Shown here in pieces: positions 52,170 through 64,000 of a DNA stretch of 64,000 bases; the first letter of the stretch is position 1, and each line of letters opens with the position of its first letter. The position numbers and the translations under genes were made by a program. Location of the stretch: assembly GCA_937915145.1 (NCBI GenBank), contig CALDNT010000037.1, positions 90,016-154,015 of the forward strand, given 5' to 3'. The notes beneath the pieces are model-generated. The model was not told the origin of the DNA and searched no databases. It worked only from the letters and a program-made list of their open reading frames with translations. The DNA comes from an uncultured Reyranella sp. GTDB lineage: Bacteria > Pseudomonadota > Alphaproteobacteria > Reyranellales > Reyranellaceae.

Positions 52170-52419
52170 GAATCAAAAAAAATTTCGCGCGCATTCGACG
52201 AAGAATATTTGTCCGCCAATTGGGCGAACGACATACGATTCGCGTTTATCGCATCGTGCGAGCGTGCAGCCGCTAGATATTGAGCGCCATCGAGTGCACC
52301 GCATGTCGAGAAATCGAATCGCGAGAGTTGTCAATCGAGTCGCGCGGGGAACAGTCTGAATAGCGTGCGACGTTCCTGGTCTGAATCGTTTGCGCCGATC
52401 ATCGGGTCTGCTAAGAGTC
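52170..52419. promoter_or_regulatory. Cluster of GANTC (CcrM-type) sites upstream of rhodanese-dnaA
   Basis: Six GANTC sites lie within 250 bases: 52170, 52237, 52316, 52337, 52383 and 52415. About one would be expected at random. CcrM methylates GANTC in alphaproteobacteria and controls cell-cycle promoters including dnaA. The stretch 52151-52660 has no gene. It has AT-rich runs (AATCAAAAAAAATTT) but no clear DnaA box, so it is not called an origin. Confidence 0.5.
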
Positions 52420-52660
52420 GGCCCATCGCGACGGGCGTGGGGCGCTGGAACGCGAGCCAGGGCGGAGACGGGGGGCTTCCTCTTCGCTGATAGAACGAAC
52501 GAGGGGGCAAGCCGCAACGCGATAGCGACGATCAAAAAATCAAGCGTCCCGACCACGACGCTCATCAAGAATTTTTGTCGCTCTTGCTGCGCTGTACATC
52601 CTCCGTCGATCGTTGGCTCAGTGTTCGACGCCTTGCGAAGACAAATGAAAAGCGGGGGCC

Positions 52661-53125
52661 ATGCCGAAAGACAACAAGATCGCCGGCACATATGAGGTGT
52701 TCCCTGCGGCCGGTTATGCCGGTGACGTGGCGCCGGCGACGGCTTGGAAGATTCTCGGAGAACACAAGAACGCGATGCTGGTGGATGTCCGCACTCGCGC
52801 TGAATGGAACTTCGTCGGCCTGCCCGACCTCGCATCGCTGGCCAGGAAACCGGTGCTGGTCGAGTGGCAGGTCTTCCCGAGCATGCAGCCCAATCCGGAA
52901 TTCGTGAGCGCGCTGGCAGGCGCGCTCATGGACAAGGACGCACCGCTGCTCTTCCTGTGCAGGAGTGGAGCCCGATCGGCCGCGGCGGCGAAAGCCATGA
53001 CCGCGGCCGGCTACAGTAGATGTCTCAATGTGGCAGACGGCTTCGAGGGGCCCCTGGATGGCGAGGCCAAACGCGGCTCGGCAGGGGGATGGAAGACGGC
53101 AGGACTTCCGTGGAGACAAACGTGA
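52661..53125 (+). CDS. Rhodanese-like protein
   Basis: A 154-residue single rhodanese domain. LVDVRTRAEWNFVGLPDL is the substrate-binding start and LLFLCRSGARSAAAAKAM carries the active Cys in CRSGARS. DGFEGPLDG is the conserved close. It transfers sulfur to an unknown acceptor. The stop (TGA) overlaps a GTG of a possible dnaA start, and if the dnaA start is at 53197 they are 71 bases apart. Its presence between rpsT and dnaA is not universal. Confidence 0.88.
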   Translation: MPKDNKIAGTYEVFPAAGYAGDVAPATAWKILGEHKNAMLVDVRTRAEWNFVGLPDLASLARKPVLVEWQVFPSMQPNPEFVSALAGALMDKDAPLLFLCRSGARSAAAAKAMTAAGYSRCLNVADGFEGPLDGEAKRGSAGGWKTAGLPWRQT

Positions 53126-53196
53126 ACCGATTTCAATCACCGATCTCAGGCAACAAAGAAGCTTCCTACGAACAAAAAAGCGTGGCGGGGACCGAA

Positions 53197-54606
53197 ATGG
53201 ATGAAATTGCGGGCCGCAAGGAGTTGGAGACGCATTGGGTGCGTGTCTGCGACCGGCTTCGCAAGGAAATCGGCGACAAGGCCTTCAATACCTGGTTCGG
53301 CGAGGTCGAGTTGGGCGAGTTGAAGGCCGGCAAACTTCGTCTCTATGCCCCTACGCGGTTCGTCCGCGACTGGGTCGGACGCCACTACGGCGACCGCGTG
53401 CTCGCCTACTGGCAGGCGGTGGCGCCGGACGTGAAGAATGTCGAAGTCAATCTCGTGCCGCCGCCGGCGCCGCGCAGGGCCAACGACATCATCGCCGTGC
53501 CGCCGCTGCCGTCGTCGCAGAACTACCAACCGCCGATGCCGCGCATGGGGCCATCGATCGGCCGCGGCGGGGACGAGGCCGCCCAAGGTCCGGAAGCACG
53601 CTACACTTTCGCCAATTTCGTGGTCGGCAAGCCCAACGAGTTCGCCTACGCCGCCGCGCGCAACATCGCCGAACAGGACCGGCCGCTGCCGGAACGCAAT
53701 CCGCTCTACATCTTTGGCGGCGTCGGCCTCGGCAAGACGCATCTCATGCATGCGATATGGCACGCCATTCGTGATCGCGCGCCCCAGACGCGCGTGCTTT
53801 ATCTGACCGCCGAAAGCTTCGTGAACCGCTTCATCCAGGCGCTGCGCACCAAGAACACCAGCCAGTTCAAGGAGCTGTTCCGTAACGTCGATGTCCTGAT
53901 GGTCGACGATGTCCAGTTCATCTGCGGCAAGGAAGCGACCCAGGATGAATTCTTCTTCACCTTCAATTCACTGGTGGAGCAGAACAAGCAGATCGTGCTG
54001 TCGTCGGAGAAGCCTCCGAGCGAACTGCAAGACATCGAGGAGCGCATGCGCTCTCGACTGGGCAGCGGTCTTGTGGCCGACATCCATTCGTCGACCTACG
54101 AATTGCGCCTCAGCATCCTGCAGACCAAGGCCGAGACCGCGCGTGTGCCGGTGCCGACCGCCGTGCTGGAATTCCTGGCGCACAAGATCAGCACCAACAT
54201 CCGCGAACTCGAAGGTGCCCTGAACAGGGTCGTCGCGCACGGCCAGCTGATCGGCCGCGAGATCACCGTCGAAATGGCGCAGGACGTCCTCCACGACCTG
54301 CTGCGCCAGGCCGACCGCAAGGTGACTGTCGATGAGATTCAGCAGCGGGTGGCGGCCCATTACAATATCAAGCTCGCCGAGATGAGTTCGCCGCGCCGTG
54401 CCCGCTCGGTGGCCCGGCCGCGTCAGGTCGCCATGTACCTCGCCAAGCAACTCACGACGCTCAGCCTGCCGCAAATCGGCAAGCGTTTCGGAAACCGCGA
54501 CCACACCACGGTGATGCACGCCGTGCGCAAGATCGAGGAACTCAAGATCTCCGATCTGTCGATTGCAGAGGACGTCGAGCTTCTCAAGCGGCAGTTGCAG
54601 GGCTAG
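53197..54606 (+). CDS. dnaA: Chromosomal replication initiator DnaA
   Basis: A 469-residue DnaA. Domain I begins HWVRVCDRLRKEIGDKAFNT. The AAA+ part has IFGGVGLGKTHLMHAIW (Walker A) and VLMVDDVQF (Walker B). Domain IV ends with RPRQVAMYLAKQLTTLSLPQ and FGNRDHTTVMHA. The ATG at 53197 is preferred because it precedes domain I by a few residues. A GTG at 53122 overlapping the rhodanese stop would add 25 residues and is a real alternative. A hairpin terminator follows at 54631. Confidence 0.95.
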   Translation: MDEIAGRKELETHWVRVCDRLRKEIGDKAFNTWFGEVELGELKAGKLRLYAPTRFVRDWVGRHYGDRVLAYWQAVAPDVKNVEVNLVPPPAPRRANDIIAVPPLPSSQNYQPPMPRMGPSIGRGGDEAAQGPEARYTFANFVVGKPNEFAYAAARNIAEQDRPLPERNPLYIFGGVGLGKTHLMHAIWHAIRDRAPQTRVLYLTAESFVNRFIQALRTKNTSQFKELFRNVDVLMVDDVQFICGKEATQDEFFFTFNSLVEQNKQIVLSSEKPPSELQDIEERMRSRLGSGLVADIHSSTYELRLSILQTKAETARVPVPTAVLEFLAHKISTNIRELEGALNRVVAHGQLIGREITVEMAQDVLHDLLRQADRKVTVDEIQQRVAAHYNIKLAEMSSPRRARSVARPRQVAMYLAKQLTTLSLPQIGKRFGNRDHTTVMHAVRKIEELKISDLSIAEDVELLKRQLQG

Positions 54607-54630
54607 CAAATTCCCTGCTGGGACTGTGAA

Positions 54631-54655
54631 ACGGGGCCCTTGCGGGCCCCGTTCT
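54631..54655 (+). terminator. GC-rich hairpin after dnaA (weak terminator)
   Basis: ACGGGGCCC-TTGC-GGGCCCCGT is a 9-bp perfect stem 24 bases after the dnaA stop. The tail TCTCGTTG has few T's, so termination may be partial and dnaA-dnaN read-through possible. Confidence 0.6.
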
Positions 54656-54817
54656 CGTTGAGAAATCAGTCCCTAAAGGCCTCAAATCACGAGCGAAATC
54701 GCTTTCCGCCCGCAACCTCCGTGGTATAGTCCGCGACCGTTCCGCCGGGGTGTTTCCCAGCCTGCGAAACGGGGTGTCTGAACCATATTCTTGGCCCCTC
54801 GTTATAGCGACCAAACC

Positions 54818-59648
<4,831 letters not shown>

Positions 59649-59678
59649 CGGCGCGCCGGAAGCGCCGGCCGCAAGGCG

Positions 59679-59966
59679 TCACGGTGCGCGCTTGGACCGC
59701 TGCCAGATCCAGAGCACGGCCAGAACGACCAGCGAGCCCACGAAGGCCGCCACGACGTCGCGCAGGGAGATCGAAAACTTGTCGAGCCCCTGAAGCAGGC
59801 CGAACAGGCGGAAAGCCAGCCCGCCGATCACCGCTCCCGCCAGGCCGATGCCGAGATTGCGGGCGAGGCCGAAGCCCTTGCGATCCCAGGCGACTAGGCG
59901 CCCGGCGATGCCGCCGCCGATCAGTCCGACGACGATCCATACGATAAGCTGGTCGACTGATGGCAT
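59679..59966 (-). CDS. GlsB/YeaQ/YmgE-family membrane protein
   Basis: A 95-residue protein with three hydrophobic segments: LIVWIVVGLIGGGIAGRLV, NLGIGLAGAVIGGLAFRLF and VVAAFVGSLVVLAVLWIW. The Gly-rich pattern is typical of this small stress-related family. The ATG at 59966 has GGGGGAT upstream. Role at the molecular level unknown. Confidence 0.82.
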   Translation of the reverse strand: MPSVDQLIVWIVVGLIGGGIAGRLVAWDRKGFGLARNLGIGLAGAVIGGLAFRLFGLLQGLDKFSISLRDVVAAFVGSLVVLAVLWIWQRSKRAP

Positions 59967-60031
59967 GACAATCCCCCACGTGCGATCGGTGGCCGGCAGG
60001 ATCGGCCAATCGCCCCGGAGCGTCAAACCGC

Positions 60032-60427
60032 CTACAGGACCATCTGGGTCTGCGTCACCACCGCCACCAACTTGCCCTCGGCCGTGGTGATGCGCGTCGT
60101 CCACACCATGGTCCGGCGACCCCGATGGATCGGCGTGGTCTCACCCACGACCGTCGATCCGACCGGCGCCGGCCCGACGAAGTTGGTCTTGCTCTCGATC
60201 GTCGTCGTGCCCTTGCCTTCGGGCAGGTTGAGCACGGTGGCGGCGGCGCCCAGCGTGTCGGCGAAGGCCATGACCGCGCCACCATGCAGGATGTCGGGCC
60301 GCGTGCAGAGCTCGGGCCTGACGACCATCTCGGCCTTCACACCGGTCTCGCTCGCGGCCGTGAACTTCAGCCCCAGCACCTTGGCGAAAGGCAGTTGGCG
60401 GTCGTTCAGGAACTGAAGTTTGTCCAT
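60032..60427 (-). CDS. PaaI-family hotdog thioesterase
   Basis: A 131-residue hotdog-fold protein. RPDILHGGAVMAFADTLGAA is the conserved active segment with HGG and Asp. TTTIESKTNFVGPAP is the second strand. It hydrolyses acyl-CoA thioesters. The 4TM gene ends 12 bases upstream, so they are probably co-transcribed. Confidence 0.88.
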   Translation of the reverse strand: MDKLQFLNDRQLPFAKVLGLKFTAASETGVKAEMVVRPELCTRPDILHGGAVMAFADTLGAAATVLNLPEGKGTTTIESKTNFVGPAPVGSTVVGETTPIHRGRRTMVWTTRITTAEGKLVAVVTQTQMVL

Positions 60428-60439
60428 CGTCGTCTCCGT

Positions 60440-60859
60440 CTAATGGGCCGTGCCGAGCCGGCACAGGCCGAGATACTCCAGGATGGCGAGGTCGGCCACG
60501 ATCACCGCCAAGGCAACGATGCCGACAATTCCAGCCATGGTCCACGAAGCCGGAAGCGCCAGCACCAGGATGCTGCCCGCCACCCAGGCAACGTCGCCGG
60601 CGAAGATGGCTCGCGCCCAGACCTGCGGCAGCTGCTCGCGCGAGGCCGCCCAGGCGCTCAGCAGGCCAAAGGCCACGACGCCAACGCCCAGGAGTTCAAG
60701 CACCATGCCGAGTTCAAGACCAAGTACCGAGACCGGCTGATCGACGGCGGCAGCGGCGAACGGGCCGGCAAAGACAGCGAGCATCGTCCCGGAAACGACG
60801 GAGAAAACGGCGTTGCCCCAGAGCGTGCGGCGGAGCAGGCGGTCGGATGAAGCGGTCAT
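60440..60859 (-). CDS. Four-helix membrane protein, hypothetical
   Basis: A 139-residue protein with four membrane helices, for example LWGNAVFSVVSGTMLAVFAG, VLELLGVGVVAFGLLSAWAA, WVAGSILVLALPASW and IVGIVALAVIVADLAILEYL. AGGAGG is placed well before the ATG at 60859. The family is not recognised. Together with the downstream thioesterase it diverges from the XRE regulator, which could control them. Confidence 0.7.
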   Translation of the reverse strand: MTASSDRLLRRTLWGNAVFSVVSGTMLAVFAGPFAAAAVDQPVSVLGLELGMVLELLGVGVVAFGLLSAWAASREQLPQVWARAIFAGDVAWVAGSILVLALPASWTMAGIVGIVALAVIVADLAILEYLGLCRLGTAH

Positions 60860-60970
60860 GACGTCCTCCTTGTGTGTTGTGGACGCTCCGGAGATCGCAT
60901 GCCGCCACCTTGTCCTCAATTACGCGCGAGGTAATCGGCGGAGCCGCGGCCCGGTGCTAGGTTTGCGGCC

Positions 60971-61813
60971 ATGATGAGCAACACATCCGCCTCGATCGCC
61001 ACCGCGCCCGATCTGTTCGGTCCCATGCTGCGGACCTGGCGCCGCCGCCGTGGCGCCAGCCAACTTGCGCTCGCCCTGCAGTCGGGTGTGTCGCAGCGCC
61101 ATGTCAGCTTTCTCGAGTCCGGCCGCGCCAAGCCCAGTCGCGAGATGGTGGTACAACTCACAACCGCGCTCGACGTGCCGCTGCGCCAGCGCAACGCCAT
61201 GCTGCTGGCGGCGGGCTTTGCGCCGGTCTATCGCGAGAGCAACCTCGCCGCACCCGAACTGGCGCCGGTGCGTCAGGCGATCGACCGCATTCTGCGGCAG
61301 CAGGAGCCTTATCCCGCCGTCGTCATCGACCGGCTGTGGAACCTCATCCAGGCCAACGACGCGGCCCAGGCTTTTACGGTATTCCTGTTCGAGGGGCCGC
61401 CCCCGCCACCGCCGGCAGGTCAGCCACCGAACCTGCTGCGTTGGCTGCTCGACCCCACGGCGCTGCGGTCGAAACTCGCCAATTGGGAAGAAGTCGCCCG
61501 CCACCTCGTCTCGACCACCTACGCCGAGATCCTGGCTGACGGTGGCGAACCCAAAGCACTGGCCTTCGTCGAGGACGTTATGGCCTATCCTGACGTACCG
61601 GCATCGTTCCGCAAGCTGCGCTTCGAGGACCGTCCGCAGCCGGTGCTGACCCTGGACTACATCGTCGGCGGCAAGGCGCTGTCGGTGTTCACCACCATCG
61701 CCACACTGGGCACGCCGCAGGATGTCACGCTGCAGGAAGTCCGCATCGAATGCTTCTTTCCTGCCGACGACCGCAGCGACGCGCTGTTCAAGAGTCTCGC
61801 CGCCAGAAACTGA
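60971..61813 (+). CDS. XRE-family regulator with MmyB-like ligand-binding domain
   Basis: A 280-residue regulator. The N-terminal HTH (about 18-75) reads LRTWRRRRGASQLALALQSG then VSQRHVSFLESGRAKPS. The C-terminal MmyB-like part (about 100-275) includes VVIDRLWNLIQANDAA and AFVEDVMAYPDVPASFRK. Such proteins often bind fatty acids or similar ligands. It diverges by 110 bases from the membrane-protein/thioesterase pair, a likely target. Confidence 0.88.
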   Translation: MMSNTSASIATAPDLFGPMLRTWRRRRGASQLALALQSGVSQRHVSFLESGRAKPSREMVVQLTTALDVPLRQRNAMLLAAGFAPVYRESNLAAPELAPVRQAIDRILRQQEPYPAVVIDRLWNLIQANDAAQAFTVFLFEGPPPPPPAGQPPNLLRWLLDPTALRSKLANWEEVARHLVSTTYAEILADGGEPKALAFVEDVMAYPDVPASFRKLRFEDRPQPVLTLDYIVGGKALSVFTTIATLGTPQDVTLQEVRIECFFPADDRSDALFKSLAARN

Positions 61814-62309
61814 AGCCGAGCCGACGGCCGGGCCCAACTTCGGAAATTTGGCCCGACACGGCATACAGAAATTCGGCTCTTCAGCCGCCTGAAAGCCAGC
61901 AAATCCAACCTTTCCGCGCGCTCGGAGGGCCCACCTGAAACGCCGGTGTGTTGGGCCCGAAGTTGGGCCCGGACCTGTCCCCGATTGGGGTCATGGGATC
62001 TCTTCTTTCGATCCTTGCGTTCGGCCGTCATCCCCGACGGGAAGCGTGCCCGGCGCGCCGGTGGACCGGCGTCGTTCCATGCGTCTCCCTGACGACCGAC
62101 CGGAGGGGCCGGGTGGGAAGGAGGCGCGGGCTTGTGGTTTTGTCTGTCCACGGGTCAGGACCCGCGGCGGCGACCCTGCGTTCTGGGACGCGAACCCGCG
62201 GGCGGCCGCGGGCAGGTCTTTGCCGGAATGAAAGAAACCCGCGCACTTGGCGCCAGGCTACCTGAAAAGTAACCTGAAACCTGCTGTAATGCAAATCCTT
62301 CCGGCTGCG
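61814..62309. other. 500-bp gap with a 14-bp perfect inverted repeat, no gene
   Basis: GGGCCCAACTTCGG (61830-61843) and CCGAAGTTGGGCCC (61957-61970) are exact inverse copies 113 bases apart. Short frames read through the gap but none shows a family or ribosome site. The right half is very GC-rich and holds several GGG/CCC palindromes, for example around 62190. The inverted pair could be a mobile-element relic or a large RNA hairpin. Confidence 0.45.
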
Positions 62310-63659
62310 TCACAAGAGCGCGCAGGTTCGGAAGCCGGCCAGGACGTCGTTGCGGTCCGGCGTAAAGAAATTGCGATAGGCCGGGCGGGCAATGCGCGCG
62401 CTGGTCGCCCAACAACCGCCGCGCAGGACCTTGCGCGTACCGAACCAGGGCTGCGAATAGTCCTTGTAGGGATCGGCGGCAAAGCCCGCGAAGGGCAGGA
62501 AATCCGACGCGGTCCATTCCCAGACATTGCCGATCATCTGCCGGCAGCCGAAGGCGCTATCGCCATCGGCACAGGCCGCAACATCGATCGGCCCGTCGAA
62601 GGCATGGTCGAGATTGGCATGGGACGATGTGGGCGGCGCCTCGCCCCACGGCCATCGCCTGCGCCCCTCTGCAAGCCGGGTGCCGTCCGGCGACGGTGAG
62701 CCAACCGCCGCGGCTTCCCATTCGGCTTCGCTCGGCAGGCGCCGCCCGGCCCATCGGCACCACGCCTCGGCCTCGAACCAGGTGACGAACACGACCGGCG
62801 CATGCGGTGCCAGCTCTTCGGTCGCGCGATAGCGCCGAACGCTCCAGACGCCGTCGCGCTTGGGCAACCAGTAGACGGGACGTTGGGCGTCGCGGCCCTC
62901 CTCGCGGCCCCCGTCCCGACCTTGCCGCCACGCCCATCCGGCGTCGCTCCAGAATTCCCGCATGCCGTAGCCGCCGGCCTCGACGAAGGCCGCAAACTCG
63001 GCATTGGTGACGGGAGCGCGAGCGATGCGGAAGGCCGCCAACGCCGTCTCGTGCGCCCATTTTTCGTTGTCGAAGACGAAATCACCGGCGGCGGTCGACC
63101 CCAGCCGCCACGTTCCGCCCGGCACGGCGACATCGCCGGGCAGGTCGCCGGCGCCAGGTCGCCTGGTGTTGCCCAACCCCTGCGGCGACGCAAAGGACAA
63201 TGTCTGGCGTGAGTAGGTGAGCGCCTCGATATGCATGTCCTCATGCCGGATCGCGAGTTCGTAGAAATATAGGACCTCATCGTCGGGCGAGCCGCCCAGC
63301 AGCTCCTCCTGGCGCGCCAGCACATCGGCCATGTAACCGAAGGTACCGGCGCGATCCGGCAGGTCGAGCTGCCAGCGCGTGGCATGCGGCACGGCGCTCG
63401 AATCCCACAGCCGGTCGCTTCGCTCGATCAGCGGCGCATGGCCGTGGCTGTGGCGCAGCGTCCAGTACTCGTGAAACCAGCCGACATGGCCGATCTCCCA
63501 GAGCACGGGATTGACGATGTCCAGTCGCGGGCCCATCAATTCCTGCAATGACAGATCTTCCGTCAAACGCCGGGTGCGATGACGGGCCTCGCGCAGTTGC
63601 GCCACGAGTTCGGCAGCGGATGCACCGCTGGTCGGTCGGTGCGAATGGGTGTGGTCCAT
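62310..63659 (-). CDS. senA: SenA/EgtB-family non-haem iron enzyme, probable selenoneine synthase
   Basis: A 449-residue protein of the EgtB type. The N-terminal DinB-like bundle has the iron His residues in WEIGHVGWFHEYW and HEDMHIEAL. The C-terminal formylglycine-enzyme-like domain shows APVTNAEFAAFVEAGG, GRRLPSEAEWEAAA and GNVWEWTASDF. EgtB joins cysteine or gamma-glutamylcysteine to trimethylhistidine; SenA uses a selenosugar instead. The choice of SenA rests on the divergent SenB-like gene. No EgtD methyltransferase is seen nearby. The start is uncertain: ATG 63659 overlaps the senB start, while ATG 63713 has a better ribosome site (GAGG). Confidence 0.75.
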   Translation of the reverse strand: MDHTHSHRPTSGASAAELVAQLREARHRTRRLTEDLSLQELMGPRLDIVNPVLWEIGHVGWFHEYWTLRHSHGHAPLIERSDRLWDSSAVPHATRWQLDLPDRAGTFGYMADVLARQEELLGGSPDDEVLYFYELAIRHEDMHIEALTYSRQTLSFASPQGLGNTRRPGAGDLPGDVAVPGGTWRLGSTAAGDFVFDNEKWAHETALAAFRIARAPVTNAEFAAFVEAGGYGMREFWSDAGWAWRQGRDGGREEGRDAQRPVYWLPKRDGVWSVRRYRATEELAPHAPVVFVTWFEAEAWCRWAGRRLPSEAEWEAAAVGSPSPDGTRLAEGRRRWPWGEAPPTSSHANLDHAFDGPIDVAACADGDSAFGCRQMIGNVWEWTASDFLPFAGFAADPYKDYSQPWFGTRKVLRGGCWATSARIARPAYRNFFTPDRNDVLAGFRTCALL

Positions 63660-64000
63660 GAGGATCGTGCTTATCACACCCGAGGGGCCGACCTCACGCA
63701 CCGGCAACCGCATCGCCGCCTCGCGCTGGGCGCGCATCCTGCGCGGTCTCGGCCATCGCGTGCGGATCGCGGCCGACTATGACGGGCATCCCGCCGATCT
63801 GATGGTGGCCGTCCATGCCTGGCGGAGCAGCGGCGCGATCGAGAAGTTCAAGGCGAAATTCCCTGGGCGCCCGGTGATCCTGCAGCTCAGCGGCACCGAT
63901 ATTTATCACTATATCAACAGCGACCCGGCGCCGACGCTGCGCTCGATGACGTTGGCTGACCGTCTGGTGGCACTGAACGACCTCGCATGGCGCGTCGTCC
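63658..64000 (+). CDS. senB: SenB-like selenosugar synthase (TIGR04348 glycosyltransferase), partial
   Basis: Cut by the window end after 114 codons, so it is not in the ORF track. It begins MRIVLITPEGPTSRTGNRIA then ASRWARILRGLGHRVRI. Next is ADLMVAVHAWRSSGAI, then VILQLSGTDIYHYI and TLADRLVALND. These match the N-terminal half of TIGR04348 glycosyltransferases, the group containing SenB. SenB makes a selenosugar from selenophosphate and a nucleotide sugar. Its ATG overlaps the ATG of the opposite-strand senA candidate. senC/selD, which supplies selenophosphate, is not in the window. Confidence 0.75.
   Translation, partial: MRIVLITPEGPTSRTGNRIAASRWARILRGLGHRVRIAADYDGHPADLMVAVHAWRSSGAIEKFKAKFPGRPVILQLSGTDIYHYINSDPAPTLRSMTLADRLVALNDLAWRVV

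Noticed and set aside
52151-52660. Possible oriC between rpsT and dnaA
   Set aside because: No TTATCCACA-like DnaA boxes could be found; only GANTC enrichment and AT runs are present.
62310-63659. Ergothioneine synthesis (EgtB) as the sole reading
   Set aside because: No EgtD-like methyltransferase is adjacent, and the neighbour is a SenB-like glycosyltransferase, so SenA is preferred, though not proven.

Overview
The window looks like a high-GC alphaproteobacterial chromosome around the replication-initiation genes. The order mutM - enoyl-CoA hydratase - rpsT - (rhodanese) - dnaA - dnaN - recF - gyrB is typical of that class. So are the DUF1127 proteins, the GcvA-like LysR regulators, the assimilatory nas genes and the GANTC sites near dnaA. 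A Rhodospirillales or Reyranella-like origin would fit, but the genus is a guess. I saw no tRNA, rRNA or CRISPR array.

Layout: (1) 1-13.2 kb is catabolic: a GMC oxidoreductase with a small subunit, an amidohydrolase, a GST, a six-hairpin-glycosidase-like protein, nitroreductase, VOC, universal stress protein and an enolase-superfamily enzyme. An AT-richer scar at 3.5-5.15 kb holds an IS1595/ISXO2 transposase remnant, an orphan secreted protein and a duplicated, half-decayed small membrane gene. (2) 13.2-20.8 kb carries a sulfatase, DUF924, macro-domain and DUF882 genes, then a nitrate-assimilation remnant: cysG, a chimeric ORF joining the NasS N-terminus to the C-terminal two thirds of NasA, and nasT. 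A Ser/Thr kinase with MORN repeats lies directly upstream of nasT. (3) 23-38.8 kb is mixed metabolism and regulation: SDR/DUF1445/DUF2848 operon, CoA transferase, two orphan lipoproteins, a proline-racemase pseudogene, NYN-domain protein, desaturase, class III cyclase, a MarR/luciferase-like pair and the first LysR/DUF1127 module. (4) 38.8-50.1 kb holds leuCD, an EamA exporter, an M20 deacylase, a KamA/EpmB radical-SAM protein, a PCu(A)C copper chaperone, the second LysR/DUF1127 module, ada, an Smr protein, a TPR protein and the YggS gene. (5) 50.1-59.6 kb is the core replication and repair block. (6) 59.6-64 kb has small stress and thioesterase genes, an XRE regulator, and a divergent pair that looks like the selenoneine genes senA/senB, with senB cut by the window end.

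The most notable signals are: the nasS'-'nasA deletion fusion; the divergent senA/senB start codons that overlap; two LysR/DUF1127 modules sharing a candidate operator at the same spacing; a 146-bp dispersed element with a hairpin placed just after a stop codon at two loci; a cluster of six GANTC sites upstream of the rhodanese-dnaA pair; and several partial duplications and deletions showing an actively rearranging genome. All product names come from reading the translations; no database search was run.
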